A stretch of 64,000 nt of DNA from Lysinibacillus sp. JNUCC-52 (GTDB lineage Bacteria > Bacillota > Bacilli > Bacillales_A > Planococcaceae), in assembly GCF_015999545.1 (NCBI RefSeq), contig NZ_CP065546.1, positions 310,001 through 374,000 on the forward strand. Direction: 5' to 3'. Below are positions 27,936 to 37,335 of this stretch, in pieces; position 1 is the stretch's first letter, and the number at the start of each line of letters is the position of its first letter. Made by a program: the position numbers and the translations under genes. The notes under the pieces are model-generated. The model saw nothing but the letters and a program-made list of their open reading frames with translations, did no database searches and was not told the DNA's origin.

Positions 27936-29039
27936 ATGCGAAACAAAATGCTAATTGTTGGAGCGGCAACCTTCCTATTAACAGGCTGTGGTGATCAGTC
28001 CGTTGCAGAAATGTTTAACAAGGAAAAGGCTGAAGTGAAATCGGAAAAGCCTGTGGAGAAGCAGGAGGAAAAGCTTGTTCCAGAGGTAAAGGTTGTAGGA
28101 GAGAACGGTATTGGTGCAGGCATTATCGTGAAAAAAGAGCCAAAGATGCTCTATATTGTAACGAATGGAGCACTCGTATCCTCAAAGCCAACAGCACTTG
28201 TGCAATTTAGTAACGATAAGCTTGTAGAAGCTGATGTACGTTATATGTCGACAGCCTATAATATAGCCGTGCTACAAGTGAAGTATAACGCTACGGTCAA
28301 CGTTCCAACCGTTTATAATGGGAATTTGGATAACCTAGCCGTGTATGTCGATGGTTTGCCACACACAATCAAAAAATATAATGACAAGGTAGCTGCGTAT
28401 TATATAGATGGAGAGGAAGCATTACCACCTGGTAGCCCTGTAATGGAGGCAGAGAAAGGTCAAATCGTGGGCATTTATTTTAATCGACAGCAACAAGGTG
28501 TTTCACAACCATACATATTGCCATTGCAAGATATAGTACAGTTACTTGATGAATGGATTACAGACGGCATGAAGGCAAAAGATCGTTTGTCTCAATCAAA
28601 AAATCTATTTAAGTATAGTGAAAACGGAGACAAAGAAGCAGTGCAACAAGCTATCGAAAAATATGGTAAGGATGTTTTTGCGTATAATGAGGACGAGGTA
28701 AAAATATTTATTGACACCTTCCATGAGCATCTAAAAGCAGCTGTTGCGATTAATGATGCAAGCGTAATGAAGACTGTTACAGGAGCAGAGGATTTACAGA
28801 GTACGCTTGATGACATGGTTGCCTATTATGCGTCTAAGCAAGCAAAAATTCATTTTTCTAATACGACTATTAAACGTATAGAGAAAGTTGGACAAAATAT
28901 TGTTGTGCGTGCAAAAACAGAATATGTGCTGACTAATTCAGCGGGCCAGGAGGCACTGGCCAATTCCATCATGACATATGAAATTTTTAAAAATGCTCAA
29001 GGCGAGTATAAGTTAATTCGTCTAACAGCAGAGGAGTGA
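27936..29039 (+). CDS. Lipoprotein with catalytically dead HtrA-like domain
   Basis: A lipoprotein signal ends LLTGC (C18), followed by a Lys/Glu linker (20-50), a trypsin-like fold (52-210) and a ~150-aa C-terminal domain that may be NTF2/TcaA-like. The HtrA landmarks are present without their catalytic residues: TNGALV has G78 where His belongs (TNAHVV), NIAVLQV has N109 for Asp, and LPPGSPV has P165 for the nucleophile Ser. It probably binds rather than cuts peptides. A weak GGTGA lies 5 nt before ATG. Its end overlaps the recQ ribosome site, so the two are co-transcribed. Confidence 0.78.
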   Translation: MRNKMLIVGAATFLLTGCGDQSVAEMFNKEKAEVKSEKPVEKQEEKLVPEVKVVGENGIGAGIIVKKEPKMLYIVTNGALVSSKPTALVQFSNDKLVEADVRYMSTAYNIAVLQVKYNATVNVPTVYNGNLDNLAVYVDGLPHTIKKYNDKVAAYYIDGEEALPPGSPVMEAEKGQIVGIYFNRQQQGVSQPYILPLQDIVQLLDEWITDGMKAKDRLSQSKNLFKYSENGDKEAVQQAIEKYGKDVFAYNEDEVKIFIDTFHEHLKAAVAINDASVMKTVTGAEDLQSTLDDMVAYYASKQAKIHFSNTTIKRIEKVGQNIVVRAKTEYVLTNSAGQEALANSIMTYEIFKNAQGEYKLIRLTAEE

Positions 29040-29047
29040 GAAATAAT

Positions 29048-30826
29048 ATGGAGCAAGCAAGACAAATGCTACAGCACCACTTTGGGTACGATTCGTTTCG
29101 CAACGGACAAGCCCAAATTATAGAGCAAACGTTAAGTGGACAGTCGAGCCTATGTGTCATGCCAACAGGTGGAGGAAAATCAATTTGTTATCAAATCCCT
29201 GCACTAATGCTAGATGGCTTAACGATTGTTATCTCACCGTTAATATCACTCATGCAGGATCAGGTAGAATCATTGCGAGCAGCCAATATACCTGCAGCCT
29301 ATATTAATAGTACGCTATCGTCTCAAGAAGTAGATGAAACAATGCAGCTAGCGAGTGCAGGCTATTTAAAGCTTCTGTATATTGCCCCTGAAAGATTAGA
29401 AAGTGCATCCTTTTTACAGGCGTTATCACAATTATACGTTCCATTGTTAGCGGTCGATGAGGCGCACTGTATCTCACAATGGGGACATGATTTTAGACCA
29501 AGTTATCGTGCGATTCAAAAATTGTTTACACTATGGCCACAAAAACCAACTGTTCTCGCATTAACGGCTACTGCGACACCTGCCGTTTGCGAGGATATTC
29601 GTCAATTATTAACGATTGATGAAGAGGCAACACTTATTACTGGCTTTGAACGTGAAAACTTAGCTTTTACAGTATTAATCGGTGAAAATAAAGAACGATA
29701 TATAAAAAATTATATTGAAAAAAATAAAAGCGAAGTAGGTATTATTTACGCCGCGACACGTAAATCAGTCGACGGTTTGTATGAAGTTCTCGCACGTGCA
29801 GGTGTGTCGGTAGCCAAATATCATGCAGGGCTATCAGAGGATATGCGCGTGTCTGAGCAGGAACGTTTTTTAAAGGATGAGGCTCGTATTATGATTGCGA
29901 CGAATGCGTTCGGTATGGGTATAGATAAAAGTAATGTGCGCTTCGTTATCCATTATCAAATGCCGCGCAATATGGAGAGCTACTATCAAGAAGCGGGCCG
30001 TGCAGGACGAGATGGACTGCCAAGTGCTTGTATATTGCTTTATGCTTCAGGAGATGTTCAAACACAACGATTTTTAATTGAGCAAACACGTGATGAAACA
30101 CGTATTGCACAGGAATTAGAGAAATTACAAACAATGGTTGATTATTGTCATACAGAAGGTTGCCTTCAAAATGCAATCTTAACGTATTTTGGCGAAGAAG
30201 CCGACGAACCGTGTAATCGATGCAGTAATTGTAATGATAGCCGTGAAGTAAAGGATGTCACAGTAGACGCGCAAAAGGTTTTAGCTTGTGTCGTACGGAT
30301 GGGGCAAAAATTCGGTAAAACGATGGTAGCACAAGTATTAATTGGCTCTAAAAACCAAAAGGTTCTTGAATTTGGGTTTTCCAAACTATCAACATACGGT
30401 ATTTTAAAAGGTCAATCTTCAAAAGAGGTATCAAATTTTATAGAATTTTTAATTGCGGAAGGATTACTAGCAGTGAAGCACGGAACATTCCCAACGATTT
30501 ATGTTTCAGAGGAAGGAAAGTCCGTACTGTTAGGCAGTCGAATAGTTATGCGAAAAGAAGCGATTACTGTTCGAGTACTTGCAGAAAATGATCCGCTATT
30601 TGAACACTTACGATTATTACGTAAAGAGATTGCAGATGAAGAAAAGGTGCCACCATTTGTTGTGTTCTCTGATAAAACATTGCGTGAGCTATGTGATAAA
30701 AAGCCTTTAGAACTCGAAGGACTTAGACAAATAGGTGGTATCGGTGAAGTGAAATTTGAGAAATATGGTAAGCGTTTCTTTGAGGCAATGCAGTCATTTT
30801 CCCTTACTTCTAAAATAAACGATTAA
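29048..30826 (+). CDS. recQ: ATP-dependent DNA helicase RecQ
   Basis: The 592-aa RecQ unwinds DNA 3'-5' in recombination and repair. Seen: Walker A PTGGGKS, DEAH box VDEAHCISQWGHDFRP, motif VI QEAGRAGRDG, the zinc-binding RQC region with CNRCSNC, and a C-terminal HRDC domain (about 510-590). ATG 29048 follows GAGGAG by 11 nt; a GTG at 29036 overlapping the previous stop has no ribosome site. It is co-transcribed with the pseudo-protease lipoprotein, an arrangement with no obvious functional logic. Confidence 0.95.
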   Translation: MEQARQMLQHHFGYDSFRNGQAQIIEQTLSGQSSLCVMPTGGGKSICYQIPALMLDGLTIVISPLISLMQDQVESLRAANIPAAYINSTLSSQEVDETMQLASAGYLKLLYIAPERLESASFLQALSQLYVPLLAVDEAHCISQWGHDFRPSYRAIQKLFTLWPQKPTVLALTATATPAVCEDIRQLLTIDEEATLITGFERENLAFTVLIGENKERYIKNYIEKNKSEVGIIYAATRKSVDGLYEVLARAGVSVAKYHAGLSEDMRVSEQERFLKDEARIMIATNAFGMGIDKSNVRFVIHYQMPRNMESYYQEAGRAGRDGLPSACILLYASGDVQTQRFLIEQTRDETRIAQELEKLQTMVDYCHTEGCLQNAILTYFGEEADEPCNRCSNCNDSREVKDVTVDAQKVLACVVRMGQKFGKTMVAQVLIGSKNQKVLEFGFSKLSTYGILKGQSSKEVSNFIEFLIAEGLLAVKHGTFPTIYVSEEGKSVLLGSRIVMRKEAITVRVLAENDPLFEHLRLLRKEIADEEKVPPFVVFSDKTLRELCDKKPLELEGLRQIGGIGEVKFEKYGKRFFEAMQSFSLTSKIND

Positions 30827-30830
30827 ATGT

Positions 30831-30866
30831 AAAAATCCATTGTGTGAAAAACACAATGGATTTTTT
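30831..30866 (+). terminator. Terminator after recQ
   Basis: AAAATCCATTGTGT pairs with ACACAATGGATTTT, loop GAAAA, then T6. Confidence 0.92.
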
Positions 30867-30900
30867 GTTGTAAAGGAAAACTATACCGTTACATAGACGC

Positions 30901-31422
30901 TTATTTCTTCCAATGGTCAGCAATAAATTCATCTCGCCCTGAAATTGCGCGATCTTGCTTATAATGCTCCGATTCCTTTTGATAATAATCTTGATGGTAA
31001 TCTTCTGCTGGATAAAAGTGTTGAGCATCACGAATAATGGTTACAATAGGTTTATCGAAGCGCCCACTGTTTGCAAGTTTTTCTTTCGATGCCTCAGCAA
31101 TTCTTTTTTGTTCTTCAGAATAAGTAAAAATTGCTGTGGAGTAGGATTCACCTCTGTCGTGAAATTGACCATAGGCATCTGTTGGATCAATTTGCATCCA
31201 ATAAATATCTAGTAATTGTTCATAGCTAAATATCGAAGAATCAAATTCGATTTCTACTACTTCTAAATGACCAGAGTCGCCCTTTTTAACATCTTCATAT
31301 GTTGGATTTTCTAAATGGCCACCCATATAGCCAGATGTGACTTTATGTATACCGTCCCACTCAACAAATGGCTTTACCATACACCAAAAACAGCCACCTG
31401 CAAATGTCGCTTTTTCAATCAT
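30901..31422 (-). CDS. msrA: Peptide methionine-S-sulfoxide reductase
   Basis: MsrA reduces the S-form of methionine sulfoxide in proteins and repairs oxidative damage. The active-site GGCFWC (C11 and C14) is at the N-terminus, and the conserved Tyr/Glu/Asp residues appear in SGYMGG and [14 protein letters not shown]. The C-terminus ends in DHWKK without the extra MsrB domain. The frame starts at 31431, but AAAGG overlaps that ATG; the ATG at 31422 ([10 protein letters not shown]) has proper 9-nt spacing. Single gene. Confidence 0.95.
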   Translation of the reverse strand: MIEKATFAGGCFWCMVKPFVEWDGIHKVTSGYMGGHLENPTYEDVKKGDSGHLEVVEIEFDSSIFSYEQLLDIYWMQIDPTDAYGQFHDRGESYSTAIFTYSEEQKRIAEASKEKLANSGRFDKPIVTIIRDAQHFYPAEDYHQDYYQKESEHYKQDRAISGRDEFIADHWKK

Positions 31423-31594
31423 GTTCATCATCCTTTCTTTCGTGAAAATATTATAGCATTATTTTACTCATAACTGGCAAATAGGGTGTAAAATAACGAA
31501 TAGAGAGATGTGGATGAAGTTAGAAAGAAAAATGAAACTTTCCTTACTAGCAATCGTTACATTAACTATAAAAAAATAGAGGAGTTATATTGAT

Positions 31595-32545
31595 ATGGAA
31601 GAGCAAGAGTATACAAGACGCTCGCAACGACCGAAAAAACGTCGATTGCGTAAAGGGAGAGCATTGTTTACGTTTTTATTACTCTGTGTCATTGTAATTG
31701 CAGGATATAGCATTATGCAATATCGCAGTGGTTTACAATTAGCAACTGACACAAAGGTAGCACAAGAAGATTTTAATGGAGATCAAATAAATGGTGATAT
31801 TGAAAACTATTTATTACTAGGAATTGATACACGTGGTGAAGAAAAATCACGAACAGATACAATGATGGTATTATCTTGGAATAAGAAAAACAATGATATC
31901 AAGCTTGTTTCATTTATGCGAGATATTTATGCAGACATTCCTGGTTACCAATCCTATAAACTAAATACCGCATACTATTTAGGTGGCGTTCAACTGTTAA
32001 AAGATACATTAAGTAATATGTTTGGATTACCAATTCATCATTATGCACTTGTAGATTTTAAAAATTTTGAATCACTTGTTGATATTTTAGCACCGAATGG
32101 TGTGGAAATAGATGTAGAAAAAGATATGTCTGAAAAAATTGGCGTTACGCTTACTAAAGGTACACATAACCTTAATGGTCAAGAATTATTAGGCTATGCG
32201 CGGTTCCGTCATGATGCGGAAGGTGACTTTGGTCGTGTAGCACGCCAGCAAAAAGTAATTGAAGCATTAAAAAATGAAATAGTAGCACCCCAAAATGTAT
32301 TGAACTTACCAAAATTCGTCGGTGCAGCCCAAGGCTATGTGACTACGGATTATTCGTCTGCAGGTGAAATACAACAAGTTTTAAAAATGGTGTCTAAAGG
32401 GAAAATATCAATAGAGAAAGCGACAGTACCAATTGAAGGCAGCTATGATTTCCAAAACTTTAGCCATGCAGGGTCAGCAATTGTTATTGATGAACAGAAA
32501 AATAAAGAGTTTTTAAGTAAATTTTTAGGGATTTCCTTAGAGTGA
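31595..32545 (+). CDS. LytR-CpsA-Psr family ligase
   Basis: The 316-aa membrane protein has a very basic cytosolic N-terminus (RRSQRPKKRRLRKGR), a membrane segment (about 27-46) and an extracytoplasmic LCP domain with LLLGIDTRG, SRTDTMMVLS, SFMRDIYADIPG and YARFRHDAEGDFGRVARQQ, which hold the Arg/Asp residues that bind polyprenyl pyrophosphate and metal. LCP enzymes of the TagTUV group attach teichoic acids or other glycopolymers to peptidoglycan. RBS AGAGGAG. The next gene follows 74 nt later. Confidence 0.92.
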   Translation: MEEQEYTRRSQRPKKRRLRKGRALFTFLLLCVIVIAGYSIMQYRSGLQLATDTKVAQEDFNGDQINGDIENYLLLGIDTRGEEKSRTDTMMVLSWNKKNNDIKLVSFMRDIYADIPGYQSYKLNTAYYLGGVQLLKDTLSNMFGLPIHHYALVDFKNFESLVDILAPNGVEIDVEKDMSEKIGVTLTKGTHNLNGQELLGYARFRHDAEGDFGRVARQQKVIEALKNEIVAPQNVLNLPKFVGAAQGYVTTDYSSAGEIQQVLKMVSKGKISIEKATVPIEGSYDFQNFSHAGSAIVIDEQKNKEFLSKFLGISLE

Positions 32546-32618
32546 TGTTTCGCAAAAGCCAACATTATCCTGTAAAATATAGGTGAGCGTTGGTGAGCAT
32601 TTGGATTGGGGTGTGAAT

Positions 32619-33818
32619 ATGAAAGAACAAAGACCAAGGGAGCATTCAAACTTTTTTTCGACAAAGTTTATCCGCTTTTTAGGTGGTAAAAATTTATTAT
32701 TTACGTTGATTATTTTATTATTACTCGCATGTGTGATTTTTATGTTTGGAAAAGTTTCCTTCATATTTACCCCGCTACAAGTATTATTCGAAGTTGTTAT
32801 TTTACCAGGGGTGCTTGCCGTAATAGGATATTATTTATTACGACCATTATTAGGAATACTTGAAAAATGGCGTATCCCAAGAGCATGGGGCATCTTAATT
32901 TTATATATCGGTGTCATTGGCGTCATTACGTTACTCGTCGTGCTCGTTTATCCTTTTTTACGGGATCAATTTACGAATTTAGCACAAGAATTCCCTGTGT
33001 ATTTTATGGCACTAACTCAAAATATTGTAGAATACTTGAATAACTCACGCGTAAATGAGTATTTAGCCAATATGGATTTTAACTATGAAAAAGTTGTGAT
33101 GAATTTCACGACAGATATTATCGAAACAGTAAAAGATACTGCGGCAAATTTAGCCCAAGGTGTTGCTACTGGTATAACAGGATTTCTATCAACATTAACG
33201 GGCATTATATTGTCGCTCGTTACAGTACCGTTTATTTTATTTTATTTACTGAAAGATGGAGAAAAACTACCGAGATTTGTCATGAAAATTTGCCCTCCGC
33301 GCATGCGCGACGGTTTACATGATGTTTTACACGATATGGACAAGCAAATTAGTTCTTACATACAAGGGCAAATTTTAGTTTCAATGTGTATCGGTGCAAT
33401 GGTGACAATTGGCTTCTTAATTATCGGCATGAAATATGCTTTGCTACTTGGCTTCCTAGCGATGATTACTAGTGTCGTTCCATACTTAGGACCAGTAATC
33501 GCTATTACACCAGCAGCCATTATCGCGCTTGTAAATTCGCCATTTATGCTTGTAAAACTAGCCATCGTTTGGACAGTTGTGCAGTTGATTGAAGGGAAGT
33601 TTATTTCTCCTCAAATAATGGGGAAATCATTGAGTATCCACCCAGTATCCATCATTTTCGTATTACTAACAGCAGGTTCGCTATTTGGTGTACCAGGTGT
33701 TATTTTAGGGATTCCAGGCTATGCGATTTTTAAAGTTTTAGTAACTCATTTATTTAAGTTATTTAAGAGACGATACAATCGCTATGAGGATGAAGAAGTC
33801 CAAAAATATGATGTGTAA
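32619..33818 (+). CDS. AI-2E family (PerM/YueF-like) membrane permease
   Basis: The 399-aa protein has paired membrane segments near the N-terminus, a long soluble loop (about 110-200), then a block of hydrophobic segments containing LLKDGEKLPRF and GPVIAITPAAIIAL, the pattern of the AI-2E transporter family. Substrates of most members are unknown; related proteins export AI-2 or act as sodium/proton antiporters. GGGGTGTG precedes ATG 32619; a GTG at 32583 would add 12 residues. Confidence 0.88.
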   Translation: MKEQRPREHSNFFSTKFIRFLGGKNLLFTLIILLLLACVIFMFGKVSFIFTPLQVLFEVVILPGVLAVIGYYLLRPLLGILEKWRIPRAWGILILYIGVIGVITLLVVLVYPFLRDQFTNLAQEFPVYFMALTQNIVEYLNNSRVNEYLANMDFNYEKVVMNFTTDIIETVKDTAANLAQGVATGITGFLSTLTGIILSLVTVPFILFYLLKDGEKLPRFVMKICPPRMRDGLHDVLHDMDKQISSYIQGQILVSMCIGAMVTIGFLIIGMKYALLLGFLAMITSVVPYLGPVIAITPAAIIALVNSPFMLVKLAIVWTVVQLIEGKFISPQIMGKSLSIHPVSIIFVLLTAGSLFGVPGVILGIPGYAIFKVLVTHLFKLFKRRYNRYEDEEVQKYDV

Positions 33819-33822
33819 CAAA

Positions 33823-33860
33823 ACACAGCTACTGCGTGGATGCGGTAGCTGTGTTTTTAG
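33823..33860 (+). terminator. Terminator after the AI-2E gene
   Basis: AAACACAGCTAC pairs with GTAGCTGTGTTT, followed by T. Confidence 0.85.
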
Positions 33861-33906
33861 TAAAAAAAGCATGTGAAAGGGGAGAATCCCGTATCACATG
33901 CTTTTT
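33861..33906 (-). terminator. Terminator of the aminotransferase gene (bidirectional form)
   Basis: AAAAAGCATGTGA pairs with TCACATGCTTTTT around a 17-nt loop; A/T tails on both sides. It lies just after the minus-strand stop. Confidence 0.82.
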
Positions 33907-33915
33907 GAATTAATA

Positions 33916-35079
33916 TTAAATTGAAACGTTTTTCAAACGATCTACTGCTTCTTGCAATACATCCTTTGGCTGCACAAGTGCTAGGCGCAAATAACCTTGT
34001 CCTGCTGTTCCAAAAACTGTTCCTGGTACTGTCACAACACCGATTTGCTCGATTAGCTTAAATGCCAATTCAGTACAGTCAATATCGTACGGATATTTTG
34101 CCCAAACGAACATACCACCATCTGAAGGGGCTGCATCCCAACCTAAGTCATGTAAGCCGTTCATTAATGTTTTATGACGCGCTGAGAAAGTGGCACGCAA
34201 GTTTGCAGTAATTTCTTCTGCATTATCTAGTGCAACAACTGCAGCATCTTGAATTGGTTCAAAAATACCGAAGTCTAAATTTGATTTTAGTTGCTTTAAT
34301 ATAGCAATCATTTCGGCATTACCAGCAATATAGGCAATGCGTGTTCCAGCTAAGCTGAAGCTTTTTGAAAGCGAATTAATTTCCATCCCTACTTCTTTTG
34401 CGCCTGGTGTTGCTAAAAAGCTAATTGGACCTTCACCAGTAAAATAAAACTCTGAGTATGCTGCATCATGTAGCACAATTACGTTATATTTTTTAGCAAA
34501 AGCAATGACCTTTTCGAAATAAGCAAGAGAAGGCATCGCAGGTACTGGATTCCCTGGGAGATTTAAAATAAGTAGTTTTGCTTTTTGGGCAATCTCTTCT
34601 GGCACTGCATCTAAATCTGGTAAATAATTGTTTTCGGCTGTTTGAGGCATATAGTAAGGTGTTGCACCTGCTAGATGAATGCCCGCATCATAAGCAACGT
34701 ACGCTGGGTTTGTTGACAGTACGATGTCTCCTGGATCACAAAATGCGATAGGCAAATGGACTAATCCTTCTTGAGAGCCTATTGTTTGAATAATTTCACT
34801 TGCAGGATCCAAATCAACATTACTACGGCGTTTATAGTAACGGCTCACTGCATCGTAAAAACGTTGTGTGCCACTTAACGTATAGCCATATGATTCTTCT
34901 AAGCTAGCTCGATACGATAAATGCTCGCGAATTTTCGCATGTGGTGGAAGGTCTGGGCTACCTAAGCTTAAATCAATCAAAGACATTCCTTTTTCTTGTT
35001 GTTGCTTTGCAAAGCTCTTTAAATCTCCAAAAATTGCTGGTGTAAATAAAGACATTTTTTTTGATGGTACGATTTTCAA
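33916..35079 (-). CDS. PLP-dependent class I/II aminotransferase
   Basis: The 387-aa fold-type I enzyme has the PLP lysine in NSLSKSFSLAGTR, the Asp/Tyr pair in LHDAAYSEF, the NLPGNPVPAM turn and the substrate carboxylate Arg near the C-terminus (LRLALVQP). It is closest in pattern to LL-diaminopimelate or aspartate/alanine-type aminotransferases; the substrate is not deducible. I choose TTG 35079 (LKIVPSKKMS) because AAGGAGT lies about 10 nt upstream; the frame continues to 35133 without support. Confidence 0.87.
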   Translation of the reverse strand: MKIVPSKKMSLFTPAIFGDLKSFAKQQQEKGMSLIDLSLGSPDLPPHAKIREHLSYRASLEESYGYTLSGTQRFYDAVSRYYKRRSNVDLDPASEIIQTIGSQEGLVHLPIAFCDPGDIVLSTNPAYVAYDAGIHLAGATPYYMPQTAENNYLPDLDAVPEEIAQKAKLLILNLPGNPVPAMPSLAYFEKVIAFAKKYNVIVLHDAAYSEFYFTGEGPISFLATPGAKEVGMEINSLSKSFSLAGTRIAYIAGNAEMIAILKQLKSNLDFGIFEPIQDAAVVALDNAEEITANLRATFSARHKTLMNGLHDLGWDAAPSDGGMFVWAKYPYDIDCTELAFKLIEQIGVVTVPGTVFGTAGQGYLRLALVQPKDVLQEAVDRLKNVSI

Positions 35080-35324
35080 AACTAGTACACTCCTTATAGT
35101 TCTATAACAGAATAGTAGTTCACATTTTAACATACTAAAGCACAGAAAGGGAAAGTTATTCTGAAAAAAGAATATATTCTATTAATGGAGAAGATGCTTG
35201 CGTAGGCTAGCGTAAATATTTAAGCTAATATGAGAAAAACTTGTGTACATGATAGTATCTTGTTTATATTAGCAAATAAAAGTGTTAATTCTGCTATTAT
35301 GAAACGAGGAAGGTGGTTGTATTG

Positions 35325-36137
35325 ATGAAGGTTTGTTCGTTAAGTGGACCGAGTGGAACAGGGAAAAGTACTAGTGCTCTAGTTTTTGCACATAAAATCG
35401 GTGTAGAAGCGATCATCGATGATGGTTTACTTATCGTCAATGGTGTAAAAGTAGCGGGCATATCCGCAAAATTTGAAAAAAATACGATAACAGCTGTACG
35501 ACGTGCAATTTTCACAGAGGAAACTCATCGTGAGGAAGTTATAAAAGCACTCGATACATACAATGTACAATCTATTTTACTCATTGGCACGTCAGATAAA
35601 ATGACGAAAAATATTGCTGCGCGTTTACAGTTAGGACCTATCGAAACGTATTATTATGTTGAAGATATTCGCTCGCAAAAAGAAATTCAAAAAGCGAAAT
35701 TTATTCGCCAGACACAAGGTAAGCATGTTATGCCGATACCGTATCGCCAAGTCGAGCAAAATTTCTTTAAACGACTTATTCAAAAAGGGAAAGAGATTTT
35801 CACTCCAAAGCGTGAAAAAATCGGTGAAACAACAATCGTTCGACCTGATTTCCAACAAGAATATATTGAAATTGAAAAACAGGTATATGTACAGTTACTT
35901 ACGTATTGCTGTAATGAGCAAGATATCGTGCAGAAGGTTGAGCATATCCACTTTAGTCTTGGAGAACAGGCTAAGGCAACTATATCATTGCAATTAAAAA
36001 TGCCGATTGATTATTTATTACCAAGACGACTCTATCTATTGCAAGAAGAAGTACAACGTTCGTTCCTTCAACATTTTGGCTATGAACTAGATGTCATTAA
36101 TCTTTACGTTCATCCCGCGATGCATAAACGAAAATAA
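35325..36137 (+). CDS. P-loop NTPase of unknown function
   Basis: The 270-aa protein has a Walker A motif SGPSGTGKST (about 6-15), then IDDGLLIVNG and a likely Walker B-like LLIGTSDKMT. The C-terminal ~80 residues (VQKVEHIHFSLGEQAKATISLQLKMP region) form a separate beta-alpha domain. I know similar proteins as conserved but uncharacterised in Bacillales and clostridia. RBS GGAAGGTGG lies 8 nt before ATG 35325. Single gene with its own terminator. Confidence 0.75.
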   Translation: MKVCSLSGPSGTGKSTSALVFAHKIGVEAIIDDGLLIVNGVKVAGISAKFEKNTITAVRRAIFTEETHREEVIKALDTYNVQSILLIGTSDKMTKNIAARLQLGPIETYYYVEDIRSQKEIQKAKFIRQTQGKHVMPIPYRQVEQNFFKRLIQKGKEIFTPKREKIGETTIVRPDFQQEYIEIEKQVYVQLLTYCCNEQDIVQKVEHIHFSLGEQAKATISLQLKMPIDYLLPRRLYLLQEEVQRSFLQHFGYELDVINLYVHPAMHKRK

Positions 36138-36138
36138 A

Positions 36139-36188
36139 ATACAGGTACTCCATACGCAAAAAGGCGAGAAGAGTACCTGTATTTTTAT
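36139..36188. terminator. Terminator between convergent genes
   Basis: ATACAGGTACTC pairs with GAGTACCTGTAT and T5 follows; it overlaps the stop of the minus-strand crotonase gene. Confidence 0.82.
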
Positions 36189-36979
36189 TTAGACGGGCGA
36201 GTAAATTGTGGTTGACGTTTTTCGACAAAGGCGCGACAGCCTTCTGTAAAATCGCTGCCTACAAATGGTGTAGAGCCTTGCCAAAGTGCTGGTACACTAT
36301 CGATACATTCTTGTACAGATTGTTTTACAGCTAGTAATGATTCTGGTGACATACCAGCAACAAGCTTACCCATTCGAATCATATATTTATTTATGTCCTT
36401 TTCAGCAACTAAGTAGTTGAGCATGCCAAGTTTAAATGCTTCCTCAGCTTTAAACATACGACCAGTAAATACTAAATCCTTCGTTGTAGAAGGGCCGACA
36501 AGTTGGACAAGGCGTTGAGCGAATTTATTGTTTAGTGTGATGCCTAATTTACCTACTGGAATGCCTAATTTCGCTTTTTCAGAGCCGATTCGAATATCAC
36601 AAGCTAAAGCCAGCTCTAAGCCAGCGCCCATCGCAGGACCATTAATAACACCAATAGTAGGAATTGGTAAACGTTCTATCGTTGAAATCGTTTTTTCCAT
36701 ATGTAAAAATGCTTCCTCAGCTTTTTCAAGTGAAATGGCGTTAAATTCTTTAATATCAGAGCCAGCAGTAAAGTTTTCACCAGAACCACGTAAAATTAGC
36801 ACTTTATTTTTCGGATTATCTAACACTTTTAGGGCAATGTTAGCTAATTGTTCCCACATATTTGCTGTTAACGCATTTTTCGCCTGCGGTCTGTGAATAG
36901 TGATAATCGCAAGCCCTGCCGTTTCCTGATAAATAATTTTGGCATCCTCAGCCTCAAGACGAGTCGTTCTTACTTGCAT
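36185..36979 (-). CDS. Enoyl-CoA hydratase/isomerase (crotonase) family
   Basis: The 264-aa crotonase-fold protein has the oxyanion-hole segments GSGENFTAGSDIKEF and GPAMGAGLELALACD. The first catalytic Glu position (GLE) is kept. The second, Glu164 in the rat enzyme, is replaced in GIPVGKLGI. Loss of one Glu argues against simple hydration and for isomerase or another CoA chemistry. GTAGGGGG precedes ATG. Single gene; no linked acyl-CoA genes. Confidence 0.82.
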   Translation of the reverse strand: MQVRTTRLEAEDAKIIYQETAGLAIITIHRPQAKNALTANMWEQLANIALKVLDNPKNKVLILRGSGENFTAGSDIKEFNAISLEKAEEAFLHMEKTISTIERLPIPTIGVINGPAMGAGLELALACDIRIGSEKAKLGIPVGKLGITLNNKFAQRLVQLVGPSTTKDLVFTGRMFKAEEAFKLGMLNYLVAEKDINKYMIRMGKLVAGMSPESLLAVKQSVQECIDSVPALWQGSTPFVGSDFTEGCRAFVEKRQPQFTRPSK

Positions 36980-37335
36980 AATTGAAAAGCCCCCTACATT
37001 AAGATAATACTTATATTATATAACACAAAGAAGGGGAAACACTAAATAATACGAATTTTCATGTATTTTTAGCCTGTTATACAAAATTACAAGCATATTC
37101 AAGTGATTGTACTACAACAGAAGATTACTATTGTAAAAAATTAAAACATATGAGAAACTACTATAGGAACATTTGTTTCTTTTTAACTAAGAGACATTTC
37201 CAATCGAGAAGCGGTCATCTATTCCTTTGTTACAGATTATCCGACACTATAGTTTGTAAAAAAACTTTACTACACGCCCTCTATATATTATAAAATGAAA
37301 CTAACTTACGCCCAATCTAATAAGGAGGGAGAAAA
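36980..37335. other. Intergenic region before the degenerate recombinase
   Basis: About 356 bp of AT-rich DNA between divergent genes. A weak promoter (TTTACT at 37266, 17-bp spacer, TATAAA at 37289) may serve the + strand gene. I see no conserved RNA, repeat or small frame with a ribosome site. Confidence 0.4.
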
